From: Nitzschia sp. pyKryTriq1
Lineage: Eukaryota; Bacillariophyta; Bacillariophyceae; Bacillariales; Bacillariaceae
Assembly: GCA_956465555.1 (NCBI GenBank)
Contig: OY101121.1
Span: 1-64,000 of the forward strand
Direction of reading: 5' to 3'
Length of the DNA stretch: 64,000 bases
The notes below the pieces were generated by a model. That model made no database searches. It was given only the letters and a program-made list of their open reading frames with translations, and had not been told where the DNA came from. The translations under genes and the position numbers were made by a program. Shown here piece by piece: positions 41,122 through 52,928 of the stretch. Each line of letters opens with the position of its first letter. Position 1 is the first letter of the stretch.

Positions 41122-43154
41122 ATGGCGAGTACCGGTGCAGGTGGTGCAGGTGCAGGTGCAGGTGCCGACCACGACAATGACAACCAAAAGCTCATTGCCG
41201 CCCTCCGCGAGGAAACCTCTTTCCTCCGCGAGGAATCATCCTTGTTGAAACAAGCAATCGCCTTGTTGCAACAAACCCAGGCCAATCATTGGAACGAGTC
41301 AACTACATTCTATGCCAGCTCCCATGCCCAGCTGGTGCAGGGAAACGAGATTCCTCAGAATGGGATGCCAGCACGCTTTGTCAAGGAACTGATAGATTCA
41401 GTTCGGCTTTGTGACTCTCGTCCTCAGCTTAACACAGGTTCCTATGTTAACGTCGTTTCGGAGCCCGAAGAACGTGAGGTTGCCAGCATGGGCGCCGAGG
41501 TCAATCTGGCAAATGCTGCTGTTTACCCAGGAAGTATCAACCTCCATGATACTGTAGTCAATCTCCTAGCAAAACTCTGGAATGCCCCATCAGAGCCTGC
41601 CATAAGGGGTGGGAACTACGTAGGGGCTGGAACGGTTGGGTCCACGGAAGCTTGCCTTCTGGCGGGTGGGTCATGCTCAGTGCCTTCTCGTCTTCCTCAT
41701 TTCTTCCGGCCATCCAACACAATTGCTCCTTTTCTTTTTTCCATCCTTAGGATTGGCCCTCAAATTTCGTTGGCGAAAGTGGTATGCTGCACACCACGGC
41801 CTTTCGGAAGACCAAGTTCAGGCCATCAAGCCAAATATTGTCATCTCGACAGCACACCATGCTGCATGGGAAAAAGTGCGTACTGAATGTGAAACAATCT
41901 GATAAGTTAGCTCTAATACTGCGGCATCTCACAATCTAATCTCATTCGTGGAAAAAGTTCTTCCGCTTCTTTGACGTATCACCGATACTAGTGCGTCCAA
42001 GCTTGCTTCAGCAGAAAATGGCAGTGGACCCACAAGAACTCGTCAAAAAATGTAATGATAAGACAATCGGTGTCGTTGCCATCCTCGGTAATCACTACAA
42101 TGGTGTATACGATCCTGTCTGGAATATCGACCACGAGATCCAGCAGCTCAACATGGAGAAAGGCTGGCAGATTGGCATTCATGTGGATGCAGCAAGTGGA
42201 GGCTTCATTGCTCCCTTCCAGATGCCTAGCCCCCCTCCCTTTGACTTTCGACTCCCGAATGTGTTGTCTATGTCTGCAAGTGGCCACAAGTTTGGCGAAA
42301 GTATCTGTGGCACTGGATGGGTCATCTTTCGAGAGCGTCATGATCTGGCAGAGCATATTGCTGTGTCTGTAACGTACCTCGGGGGCCACTGCGATTCCAT
42401 AACGCTGAACTTCTCGCGACCCGCCTCAGGACCCTACGTTCAGTTCTACAAGTTACTTCGTCTTGGAAAAGAAGGCTATCGCGCTAAGGTGTTAAACCAG
42501 ATGAATGTTGCCTCCTGCATTCGGACCTTTCTCAAGGACCTCAAGCATCCAAATGGATTGCCTCGTTTTCAAATTGTGGATGGTGGTAACAACTGCTGCC
42601 TTCCTGTCGTAGCAGCTCGCCTGAACCCAGAGGTGCAGCTCAGGTACAACGACATAGATTTCCATCGCGCAATCTCAACTAGGTATGGGACTGATTATCA
42701 TTGAAGTAGTAAGTGTAGACTGACATGCCCTGACGCATTTTGCTCTTCTTGAATTGAATCATGATTATTTGTCAGTCACTGGTATGTGAGCGGCTACAGT
42801 CTAAGCTTTCATGACTTGACTAACGGATGCGCGAGAGAAAATATCTGCACAGATGTGGGGGCGGATGCTACCATGTTTCGCATCGTCTGCAAGAGCAATC
42901 TCACACGAATTCTGGTGCAAGATTTGATGGTGCAATTCATCAAAACTCTTGATGCTCTGGACAGTTCTACCCTGCCAAGCTATCATTCCTTCGAATCGTA
43001 CAAAGAAGAGAAGAAGTCCGAGCCATCAGATGAAGAAAAGGAGAGACAAGCCATGGTGGACGACTCCAAGGTTACCGCACTCCCGGCGTGGCATGATGAT
43101 GTTCCAGTGGGAGCGAAGCGCCCTCGTATCTCCGGGCCTGGCGACTGGCGTTGA
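41122..43154 (+). CDS. GAD: Glutamate decarboxylase (PLP-dependent)
   Basis: Four exons, 41122-41665, 41751-41875, 41958-42682 and 42776-43154, encode 590 residues; all three introns are short (85, 82 and 93 bases) and GT-AG. The enzyme turns glutamate into GABA and CO2. Group II decarboxylase marks: NYVGAGTVGSTEACLLAG joined by splicing to LALKFRWRKW, HAAWEK joined to FFRFFDV, IHVDAASGGFIAP (Asp about 300 contacts the PLP nitrogen), and SASGHKFGES with the PLP lysine at about 334. GYRAKVLNQM and the last exon HWYVSGYSLSF follow the plant/bacterial GAD order. The first 55 residues are a Gly/Ala stretch plus a leucine-rich coiled coil (LREETSFLREESSLLKQAI), which is not typical. No calmodulin-binding tail is obvious. 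Probably cytosolic. Confidence 0.92.
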
Positions 43155-43674
43155 TACTGCATTCCTCCCCATCGCGGGTAGCATTCTGATTGTTTTTCAC
43201 GCAGTTTGCCGTCAAACAGTGACGGCACTTCATGAAACAGGTTAAATAATACATACAACGTTAGTGGAACAACAATTTTTCTCTTGGTGACTTCCTCTTG
43301 CAAAGGACAGGTACGCTGTCCACATAAATGGCACAACCACAACATGTCAGACCGTATGGGGGCGGACTAAAAGTTTTCACCCACCTCTCGCAGAGACGAA
43401 ACGTGGCATGAACGGTTTCAAGCAACTCCAGAATACTTGATTCGTCATCAAAGTTCCGCTTCTTTCTATCCGCTTTACATTTATAAGGTGTAAAGGACTG
43501 CTACTACTAGTAGTAGTGGGATAAATAGCGTTTGACTTAAAAAAAATGTCAAATATGACGATTGTGGCAAACGCCTGGTGGTCAGACGGACAGGTACCAT
43601 TACCATAATATGGTACCAGGTTCGGAGTAGTCGTAAAATAGCTATCATAGGTACCTTCGCGGTACCATGCCTTC
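43155..43674. other. Intergenic
   Basis: No gene. Contains an inverted repeat around 43593-43618 (GGTACCAT ... ATGGTACC) and CTA/TAG triplets near 43500-43515. Confidence 0.45.
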
Positions 43675-44015
43675 ATCATAGCTTTGCATCCTTTTGCATG
43701 AGTATGGGTATTGCTGTCATGTTTTACCATATTCCTGGTTTGGTGGGAACCACCTTTGGCAATCACAAGGGACTCTTTTCTGCGTATGTTGATGGAGTCG
43801 CCTATGGAATGGCGTCTTTTGTTTGGAAGATGGTGGCCAGTACAGTCAGTCAGGATACGGCGGGTGCCGGGTGGGCGTATGGCTGGGCCGCAGTTGCACT
43901 GTTGGTCGTTCTCTGTGCGATTTTGATGGTCGAATTTATGGAACATTACTTTGTACGACCTTCGAGACGTCATCAGCAAGAAGGAGGAACCTATGAAACG
44001 ATAATGATGGCCTAG
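43675..44015 (+). pseudogene. C-terminal remnant of an MFS transporter
   Basis: About 110 residues read as the end of a major-facilitator transporter: IAVMFYHIPGLVG, a FGNHKGLFSAYVDGVAYGMA loop and helix resembling sugar-phosphate/organophosphate exchangers (SLC37-like), WAYGWAAVALLVVLCAILMV as the last membrane helix, then a basic tail and stop. The other ten or so helices are not found upstream, where sequence is intergenic. So this is a truncated gene copy or a last exon whose partners lie elsewhere. Family assignment is by eye. Confidence 0.5.
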
Positions 44016-44017
44016 TA

Positions 44018-44288
44018 GTAATGACCGGAGAACAATATTGTAAGTAGAAGGAACGCTACAGTCTCTACTACGAATAGGAGATGTACTACTTCAACCTGTA
44101 CTTTGTCTCGTCAGGAGCTCTACGACGAAACAGTAGTGTACTAATAGTAGAGTAATGACCGGAGAAGATCATTGCACGCAAAAGGAAAAAAGCTAGTACA
44201 GTCTCTATTACGATTAAGAAGAACGTAGATGTACTACTTTAACCTGTACTTTGTCTAATTAGCTCTACGACGAAACAGTACTGTACTA
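44018..44288. repeat. 135-base tandem duplication
   Basis: Two diverged copies, 44018-44152 and 44153-44288, each starting TAATGACCGGAGAA and ending ACGACGAAACAGTA. The first directly follows the stop codon of the transporter remnant, so the pair may be its 3' UTR. Confidence 0.75.
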
Positions 44289-44882
44289 TGTTGTTAGAAC
44301 GGCCATAGTACGCCGTTTGTTTCCTTCTGCTGTACCATGCCCAGCAAACCACACTCCAGTAGCAGTCCAGCCCGGAAACATCGCATGGTTGCCTACGGAA
44401 CCGATATTGGATTCGATCATGCACCCTTATGATGGAACCTGTAGCTCCATGATCACCATCACGAACAGGAATACCGCAGAAGAACCAATCAGCAGGACTG
44501 CAGTGGTCGAATGCAACCACCTCCCCGGCATTGCTTTTCCAGCACACTGTGGTGGTGGTATCGAATGAAAGAAGAGATGTTCTACCAGCTCAAAAGAAGA
44601 CGAGGTTCAGATTTAGACATCCTCCTCCTCTCGAACTCTGGCGACCCCCCCTACCCCATCTGTAGACAAAATCAACGACATGAAATCCTCGTTGTGTCGT
44701 CCACCACATCGCCACCAGCTAGTGTCGTCCTCATCCCACATGAAGATGCAAAAGCTGCTTCGTCTAGTACTGTTTCAACGCAGAGGATGTACCTAGTAGT
44801 AACAACAAAGAAGACCGTCATGCTTGTCTAGTAATTGTTAATTTTTAAAAAAGCCAAGGAATCCCTCCCTCCTGCGAGGAGC
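44289..44882. other. Intergenic
   Basis: About 600 bases without a convincing gene. Short open frames exist on both strands but lack recognisable motifs. Confidence 0.4.
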
Positions 44883-46706
44883 ATGATGGTGACATCTCCA
44901 ACGACAGGAGACAAGACCAACTTCTTCNNNNNNNNNNNNNNNNNNNNNNNNNNNNNNNNNNNNNNNNNNNNNNNNNNNNNNNNNNNNNNNNNNNNNNNNN
45001 NNNNNNNNNNNNNNNNNNNNNNNNNNNNNNNNNNNNNNNNNNNNNNNNNNNNNNNNNNNNNNNNNNNNNNNNNNNNNNNNNNNNNNNNNNNNNNNNNNNN
45101 NNNNNNNNNNNNNNNNNNNNNNNNNNNAAATCCTCCCCAAAGCGGCGGCGTCGGCGTTGTCCAGCAAAATAATAATAATGATAGGAATAAACGACCGCGG
45201 CGGCGCAACGATGCTGTACTACTACAACTACCACTCATAGAGGAGGAGGAAAATAAAAAGAAGTCGCCATTATTATTATTATCACCCGCCGCAGCAGGAG
45301 GAGGAGACGACAACAACAACGAGGAATCATCATCATCATCATCATCGTGGGATGGTGGTGGTGGTGGTGGTGGTGATGGTGGTGGGCCTACGTCAACAAC
45401 AACAACTACTACTACTACTAGCGGCAGTAGAACTAGTATCCAAACGAACCAGCAGCACCAGCACCAGCAGAACCAGCCCCAGCAGCACCATCCGCCTCAT
45501 CATGCCTTTGCCACCAATGCTCTGGATCACTGCGAAACACCGAAGGTGGCTTACCAGCACCTGGAGGAATTTTTGGCAATATTATTCGGAGGCGAGGACA
45601 ATGGCGAGGATGCCAAGAACAACAAGAACAAAAACAACAAGAACAAAAACAACAAAAGCAAAAGCATGACCATTTGGGATCCCTTTTTTTGTGCCGGGAC
45701 AACCAAGACGATATTTCATGAAATGGGATATTCCAATGTCATTAATGAAAATGTCGATTTTTATCAACTCATTGAACAAGAAGAAGAACAGCAACAAGAC
45801 GAAGAACAACAAGACAAAGAACAACAACAAGACGACGAAGACAATGACGACTGCCAAAAAATTCCTAGACATGACGTTTTGGTGACCAATCCACCCTACA
45901 GCGGGGATCACATTCCGCGACTGCTTCAATTTGTTTTGGAGCATGAACTCGGTATTACTACTACTACTGCTACTACTACCAACACCAATACCAATACCAA
46001 CAAGATCAACAACAACAATACGAGCAAGAAAAAGAAACCAATACCATGCTGCCTATTGCTTCCGAATTGGGTATCACGCCAAGCCGACTACACCAAAAAC
46101 TTTGTCGAACCGCTAATGATGATGCAAAGAGCCAAGGATGATGATGATGATGATGATCAACAACAACAACAACAACACCAGTACGAGTACGAGTTGTTTT
46201 ACTTATCCCCTGTGGAACCGTACACGTACACAATGCCATCCTGGGTGACAGCAGCAGCAGCAGACAATGCTGGTGGTGGTAGTGGTGGTGGTGGCCGACC
46301 AGAGCACGTTGGAAGCGATGGAAAAACCACCCCCTATCTGAGCTCGTGGTACATTGTGGTTCCCAAGTTCAAGAACAACAACAACAAGATCAACAACAAC
46401 AAAAGTACTGCTACTACTACCAACCGTTCTTCTTCTTCTTCTTTCTTGGAATTGATGAACGACGTTGCTGCCAAGAAGCAGAAGCAAAAGCAACAAAAGA
46501 AGAACAAGAAGAAGAACAACAACAAGAATAACAACAAGCCAGCACCACCCGAGTGGGTAGTCGCCAAAACTGTCAAGGGGCTCAAGTGGAAGATTCAAAA
46601 ACACCAGCAGCAGCAGCAGCAACGTCAGCAGAACCACCAGCAGCAGCAACGTCAGCACAACCAGCACAACCACAACCACAAAACCAAGAACAAGGGGAAC
46701 AATTAG
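44883..46706 (+). CDS. N6-adenine-type methyltransferase-like protein (contains assembly gap)
   Basis: ATG 44883 (MMVTSPTTGDKTNFF) begins a frame that enters a 200-N gap at 44928-45127; after the gap a long open frame runs to 46706. Gap size is probably nominal, so the link is unproven. Downstream features are those of a class I SAM-dependent amino-methyltransferase: WDPFFCAGTTKTIFHEMGY (SAM-binding motif, DNA about 45675) followed by NPPYSGDHIP (catalytic motif, 45888-45917), then LLPNWVSRQADY. NPPY with a DPF-type motif is typical of N6-adenine methyltransferases on DNA or RNA; the true substrate is unknown. The domain is broken up by Q/E/D, N/T and K/N runs, and the tail is a basic K/Q/N/H tract suited to nucleic-acid contact. 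Confidence 0.7.
   Translation: MMVTSPTTGDKTNFFXXXXXXXXXXXXXXXXXXXXXXXXXXXXXXXXXXXXXXXXXXXXXXXXXXXXXXXXXXXXXXXXXXXNPPQSGGVGVVQQNNNNDRNKRPRRRNDAVLLQLPLIEEEENKKKSPLLLLSPAAAGGGDDNNNEESSSSSSSWDGGGGGGGDGGGPTSTTTTTTTTSGSRTSIQTNQQHQHQQNQPQQHHPPHHAFATNALDHCETPKVAYQHLEEFLAILFGGEDNGEDAKNNKNKNNKNKNNKSKSMTIWDPFFCAGTTKTIFHEMGYSNVINENVDFYQLIEQEEEQQQDEEQQDKEQQQDDEDNDDCQKIPRHDVLVTNPPYSGDHIPRLLQFVLEHELGITTTTATTTNTNTNTNKINNNNTSKKKKPIPCCLLLPNWVSRQADYTKNFVEPLMMMQRAKDDDDDDDQQQQQQHQYEYELFYLSPVEPYTYTMPSWVTAAAADNAGGGSGGGGRPEHVGSDGKTTPYLSSWYIVVPKFKNNNNKINNNKSTATTTNRSSSSSFLELMNDVAAKKQKQKQQKKNKKKNNNKNNNKPAPPEWVVAKTVKGLKWKIQKHQQQQQQRQQNHQQQQRQHNQHNHNHKTKNKGNN
44928..45127. other. Assembly gap, 200 N
   Basis: A run of exactly 200 N, probably of placeholder length. 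It interrupts the methyltransferase-like gene near its 5' end. Confidence 1.
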
Positions 46707-46893
46707 TAGTACTAGTACTCCTCCTCTAAGAGTAGTGATAGTAGACCGAAGGAATTACTAATTTGAATGGACGAACAACAACAACACTCGTCGTATACTA
46801 TTCTTGCTACTACTATTAGAGTACTGTATGTGTAGTATCGCAGGAAGAAACAAAGTAGTAATTGTCCTCCTCTAATACTCTACTAGTAGCTAT

Positions 46894-46926
<33 letters not shown>

Positions 46927-47581
46927 CTAGCTCTAATCTATTACTAGCTAGCTAGTAGTCGAGTATTTGTAGTAGTCTACTAGAGTAGTACAAGAAGAAC
47001 GTAATGATTAATGATATATGTAGGACTAGTACCTGTACTATGTTCGCTTTTGGTCGGGCTTGTCAAAATTTGAAAGCGATCGGCATGCGCGCGAGCGACC
47101 CAGACAGCAGCGCATGCATGGCGGCGCGGCCGGCAGGCAGGCATGCCCATAATAATATTATTTTCATGGCTAAGAACGAACATACTGCACCACATCTACT
47201 GTGCATACAGTACCAGTACTGTACTACTGTAGAGAAAGATCGATCGATCGAAAGCGAACCATGAGCGAATGGGGCGAAGATGATGGCCGTTCCACCACGC
47301 GCTAGCTGCGTGACACTTTATTTCCTCATCATCATGATCGATCATTGGAATAAGTAGCTGAGAAGATGCGAGGAGATGCGTGGATGATATATGTTGTGAA
47401 GAAGATGCATGGCATGATGATGATTATTCTTTCACTGTCTCTCATCATCATTCATCATAATATATTATCGCATCATCATCTTGAACAACGAAACAAAATA
47501 ATAAGCGAGATGTTCCATCCGATCCTCTTTATTTCTTCCTCTACTACTAGTAGTAGTACTACTAGTAGTAGTAGTAGCAGG
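46707..47581. other. Intergenic with TAG triplet repeats
   Basis: Includes a (TAG)n run at 46894-46930, palindromic TAGCTAGCTAG sequence near 46930-46955 and GATC-rich sequence at 47237-47253. The open frame of the lipase extends back to 47366 but its likely start is 47582. No separate gene. Confidence 0.5.
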
Positions 47582-47687
47582 ATGCTACTCGTGATTTGGA
47601 TGGCAGTGTTGGTACAGGTGCTGCTGCGGCTACCAGACGGTGCGACTTCGTTTTCGGTGCTTCCATCCCCTCCATCTTCATCAGCAT

Positions 47688-47726
<39 letters not shown>

Positions 47727-50700
47727 CAACGCCCAAGAAGAAGAGCATGATCCACCACCAGGGAAATCTGGCACGTGATCGTACTTCTGGCTCAAAGACA
47801 AAAACAGCAAGAACAACAACCACAACAACGGCATTGTCCCTCTTTTCCATTCCCTTTCAAGGCGGAAACAAAAATGATGATGATGATGATGATGATGATG
47901 ATAGAAAGACAAATACAAATACAAATACGACCGGTGCTACATCATCAGGTATTACTACCGGTAATAGTGGTATATTCGTAGTAGCATCCTCCGAGAGCAG
48001 CACTGCACCAGTGCAGGGATCATCATCCACAACAACAACAACAACAACAACAACAACAGGAAACAATAAGAATACTATGATTCCCCCCACTACGGAACCA
48101 GCAGGCCCTATAACTACTACTACTACTACTACTACTACGGAAGCAGACGACTTCTCGGCTTGGGTCGAAGTACTTTCCAATAAATGGCCCTTGTTGTATC
48201 CAACAACAACAACAGCAGCAGCAGCAGCAGCAGCAACAACAAGTGCCGGCGTTGCTGCTGCTACTACTACTACTAGCAGCTCGGACTCGTCAAGTACGAG
48301 CACTACGACTCCCACAGGCACTACTACTAGCACCAGCACCAGCACCAGTACCAGCTCTAATTCCAGAGAAGAATCAACGTTTGCTGCTGCTGCTGCTGCT
48401 GCTGAGCAACAGCTCTTTTTCGATGATTGTTCCGAAACCAGCAGTAACAGCAAAAGCAACAGCAACAGCGATAAGAACGACTGGGTCAAGGCTACTATTC
48501 TAGCGGCATCATCATCATCATCATCATCCCGTGGTTCTTCTTCTTCTTATCGAGGAATAAGGACGAATCCGTTGGTCAATTTGGTGGACCTGTTGGAAAT
48601 GGTGGTACCTGCTGCTGCTGCTGCTGCTGCCGAGCAACAGCAACAACAAAAGTCGTCCAAAAACAACGGCAACAGCAACAGCAGCAGCAACAACAATAAC
48701 AACAATGATTCAAGCAATGTCATTTTCAATCTGGCCGATCAACTCTTTCGGAATGTGGTTGCGGATACGGCCGGAATCTTTCCATCCTCCAGCAGTATTA
48801 CAAACAAGAATGGAACAGCAGCAGGAGCATCATCAGCATCAGCAGCTGTCGATCCATCCTCGTCTTCTGTGACTACTACAGTCCAAGATCTCATTGCTCA
48901 AGAAGAATGGCTCTCCAATCTACAACGAACCATTGGCAGTGCTCCGTTTTTGGAAGATGCTGCTGCTGCTGCTTCGGCTGCCAATAATAAGGCCGCACGT
49001 CTTTCCGTCACTCAAGCATCGGCCATTGGTAATAATAATGGTAATAATACCTTTGACAATATTCTCAAGGATGCCACGGCACGAATGGAATATTTGGTCC
49101 AAGAAGCTTCCGTTTTGGCGTCCACCCCCTTGATCATTCCCGAATTGATGGATCGCACCAGTCAACTCTTTGCCTTTTTGAATAAACAACAACAACAGCA
49201 ACCAGGTCAAGCAGGAGACAAGACAATGATGATTAGCCCGGCGACGACTCCTCCCAATGCTACTACTATTCCAATCAAGAAAAGTAGTAATAATAATAAT
49301 GTCGTCGTCGTCGAATCCTTGCCCGCCCCACAACGACAACTCTTGCAAGATACGACCAATTATGCTGCTAATTTCATGGCGGTTGCCAATTCAGTCTTTA
49401 CCGCAGGATATGCTGCGTCTGCTTCTTCCTATTCCTCTTCCTCCTCCTTCTCTACTGTCAAAACATCCACACCCATCACCACCACGACTACTACTACTAC
49501 TACTTCTTTGCCTCTGCCTTTGACTGCCATGAATGACTTGATGGAGGAAGTGACGCCACCAGCCTCCGCTCTGCAAGCAGCTTCATCATCATCATCATCT
49601 TCACGTCCCTTGTTTCATGAATTTGCATCGGCACGTTTAGTAGTTGACAAATCTCAACAGCAACAGCAACAGCAAGATTCCGTTGTTCAAAAGGGTGCCG
49701 AAATGGGATCCTTGGCGGGAGCCATTTATGAAGACACGGTGGAACGTGTGCATGGACTGGGACATGCCATGGTCGCTCAAGGCAAAACAGCCGATGTGGC
49801 CTGGATGGTAACAGATTCCATGGAAATGTCTTGCGACAGTCGGTATTTTTCTTCTACTACTACTACTACTACTTTCAAAGAAGAAGAAGATGATCCAGAA
49901 AAGCAAAAGCAGCAGCGGCGGCAGCAGCAGCAGCAGCAAGAGCAACCACGATTTATTCGTACCATTACGATTCGTGGATTTGATGCTTCCGATGATACCG
50001 TGGATCGAGAACGACTGTTGAATGTTATTTGTACTCCAGTGGAGCCACAAATCCTGGATCATGAAAATTATCCCGGAGTCTTGCTTCACAAGGGATTGCT
50101 CGATACGGCAAGAGCGATTTATCAAGATGTTATTCAATATGTAGATTGGATGAGTCCTCGGCAAAAATTGATCTTGAATGGGCATTCCATTGGTGGTTCG
50201 TTATCGGTATTGCTGCTCTTGTTACTGACGGCGGATCGGGGAGGTACGTAATATGGCTACTCTCGACATACTGCAGTATTGCTGCGAGAAGTATTCCTGC
50301 CTGCCTGCCTGCCTGCCTGCCTGCTACTCTCAAAAGTACTCACACAACCCCCTCCTTGTTTCTCCATGATGTCGTTGCAGTCGATTTTGTTCAAGAAAAG
50401 GTACTTCGTGTCTATACTCATGGAAGTCCACCGATCGCGGCCTTGACATCATCGAGTCGTTCTTCTTCTTCTTCTTCTTCCGTGAAACGATCCCCCCCCT
50501 CCAATAACAAGGCCAATGGTCGAGCGGCGGCAGCAGCAACAACAGCCAAGTCGAGTAGTAGTGCTTCTACTACCAGTAATAGTATTGGTGGTATCGATCA
50601 CGAAGAAGGGCACCTCTATGAATGCCCAATCCTTCAAGAATTTGGACTGTCCTCCAATATTGTCTATGGTTACATTCAACCCTACGTAAGTGGTCGACTG

Positions 50701-51619
50701 AATGGAATGTTATTTATTGTCTGGCTGGGACGATTACTTTCTTGAAAAGGGTCGCACTCACTCACTCACTCACTCACTCACTCACTCACTCACTCACTCA
50801 CTCACTCACTCACTCACTCACTCACTCACTCACTCACTCACTCACTCACTCACTTTTCTCATTCCCACGCTCATTCCTTCCACACACCCAATAATATTTT
50901 ATTTTCAGGATCCCATTGTTCGATTCATGACCCCCTACGATCCCTTGTATCCCTTGGTGGATGATTTAGGTCGTGATGAAACGACCTTGTATGCGACCGG
51001 TCCCCGCCGGAGTCTTCGTCCCATTACCCGTGTCATTTTATCGTCCTGGCCTGGTTGGCCGGAATTCCGTGGCAATTGGAAGAGTACCAATAATCAAGCC
51101 TTTCAATCGGTGGGAGTGCAACATTTATTATTGCCCGATCCGCAACGCTACTTGACGGATCGGTTCGTCTCTCCCAATATCGGTGTCCCTCCGACGGATC
51201 AAATCGTACGAGTATCGTCCCGAGAATTGTTACCACTGTTGGATGCGACCTTTCCTTTGGACGTCTTTCAAATCAGTTTATTGCCCCAAGCCGTCCGAAG
51301 TTTTTTGCATCACTTTTATCCTGCGTACGATGCGACGATTGCCAATTATGCCATGAAATTAAAATCATCGACATCGTCATCGTCATCGACATCGTCGTCA
51401 GGTGAAAAGAAGAAAAAGCAAGAGAATACTATTATCCAATCAGGTGGAGGAGAAGAAGGACCGAGTGGCAGCAGTGGCGGCAGCGGCAGTCCGAGTTCGT
51501 CTACTGCAATTACTACTGCTGCTGCTAATGGTATCATGGCAGCAACCGAAGCTAAATCCGACGACGAGTCTTCGTTGCCTCCTCGGAACAACAAGACAAA
51601 TCAAGAGTTTTTCCAGTAA
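47582..51619 (+). CDS. Class 3 lipase with long low-complexity N-terminus, probably plastid
   Basis: Three exons, 47582-50243, 50381-50685 and 50909-51619, with GT-AG introns, encode about 1225 residues. I chose ATG 47582 because a signal peptide follows (MLLVIWMAVLVQVLLRLPDG, then ATSFSVLP, a plastid-type Phe motif); an in-frame ATG also exists at 47366. Residues of about 30-700 are mostly S/T/A/N/Q runs from triplet repeats. The lipase core has GHSIGG with the nucleophile Ser at about 869, VYTHGSPPI, and the acidic residue of YIQPYDPIVRF at about 990 created at the second splice junction. This matches Lipase_3 enzymes that deacylate glycerolipids, such as plant plastid lipases. A candidate catalytic His was not pinned down. 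The second intron holds about 100 bases of (ACTC)n. Confidence 0.85.
50755..50853 (+). repeat. (ACTC)n microsatellite in lipase intron 2
   Basis: About 24 perfect ACTC units inside the intron 50686-50908, making up nearly half of it. The repeat is pyrimidine-rich on the sense strand and sits upstream of the acceptor. Confidence 0.95.
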
Positions 51620-51841
51620 CCAACAAGTAAAAAAATCCGCCTACTATTCATTCTGAGTGGTGCGATCAAGAGTTGAAGAGTTTACTCGCATCAAATGTCT
51701 ACTCTAGCTCTAGCTCTACTAGTAGAGTCTAGTAGTAGCAGCAGCAGTAAACGAGTACAACACTTGCCGAACCTACTACTACTACTACTACTACTACTAG
51801 AGTACTACTACCGTATTATACTGTACGTATGTGTCTTTAAG

Positions 51842-52928
51842 TTAGAGCGCACCTCCCTCCTCACCAAATTCTTGAATCAATTCATCCAATCTTGGTTGGA
51901 CCAATGCTCTTCCTTCTTCTGTCAATCGATCAATATAGACCGTCCCATCGAGATGATCGTATTCATGTTGAAAGATCCGGGCTTCCCATCCGGTAAACTT
52001 TTTCTATTGTTAGAAAAAAAAGAAGCAAGAAGAGCAAGAAGAGCAAGAAGAAGCAAGAAGAGCAAGAAGAGCAAGAGGAAATCAAGAATTACGAATCCAG
52101 TAAAAAGTAGGATTGTGAGATAATACTGTCAAAACCCATCACCACACCATCATTCCATTCCATTCCATTCCATTTACTTACTTTGATGGTTTTTCCTTTT
52201 AAATTCATCGCCTCGACTTTGATCCATTTCGATCGTTCTACCTCTCCATTCATATCGGGAAAGGAAAGACACCCTTCTGTTTCGACACATTTCGCCTCAC
52301 TATATTCGACGATACGGGGATTGATCAGTACGGTTTCTTGCAACCATCCTTTTTGCGAATCCCCCGTCGGATTGTATACCATGAGTCGTTGATTAATCCC
52401 CACTTGGGGTGCTGCCAATCCGACGCCTTCGGCGGCGTACATGATTTTTAACATTTGTTTGGCCAATTCGGGAATACTCAAACGACTAGTAGTAGTGTCA
52501 CTGCTTTCTTCTCCTTCTTGATCTTGTTCTTCTTTTAATTGTTCCAGAGTGATTTCTTGATTCGGTGCCCGCAATGCGGGATGCGGGTATTTGACAATTC
52601 GAAGATTGGTTCCTTCCACGACTCCGGGATCCACTTCTTCTTTTTTCAAGTTGGTCATTTGGAGTAATAGTAGTTGAGAAAGAAACGGAGGAGGCTGTCG
52701 TCTAGATGCCATGGATCTTCGACTCGCTTGACTTGTTTGAAGACTTGGAATAGTATTACTGATGATGCTGCTGCTGATGCTTCGACTTGTTGTTTTCGTC
52801 GTCGTCGTCACGGAAAACGCCCGGACAAAGGACATTTTAGAGGACGTTGTTGATAGCAATGTCATCGTCGTCATCATGGAAATCGTCATCATCCACAAGA
52901 GTGAGAGGTGGGATTTGGAAACGACCAT
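51842..52928 (-). CDS. PDF: Peptide deformylase, organellar
   Basis: Two exons on the minus strand, 52182-52928 and 51842-52003, with a 178-base GT-AG intron, encode 302 residues. The enzyme removes the formyl group from the initiator Met of organelle-made proteins. All three signature motifs are present: GVGLAAPQVG at 168-177, EGCLSFP at 228-234 with the metal-ligand Cys230, and QHEYDHLDG with metal ligands His262 and His266 and the catalytic Glu263. The third motif exists only after splicing, which confirms the intron. The N-terminus has a hydrophobic Met/Thr-rich signal-like stretch followed by VRAFSV, which suggests plastid delivery. The intron is filled with AGAAGCAAGAAGAGCAAG repeats. 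The acceptor giving KKFTGWEARIF was chosen because it keeps the usual spacing. Confidence 0.93.

Noticed and set aside
41871-41962. GAD intron 2 as an introner element with target duplication
   Set aside because: GGAAAAAGT occurs at both edges, but the match is short, purine-rich and could be chance. No other copy was seen.
44239-44547. Minus-strand 102-codon frame
   Set aside because: No recognisable motif, not supported by neighbours.
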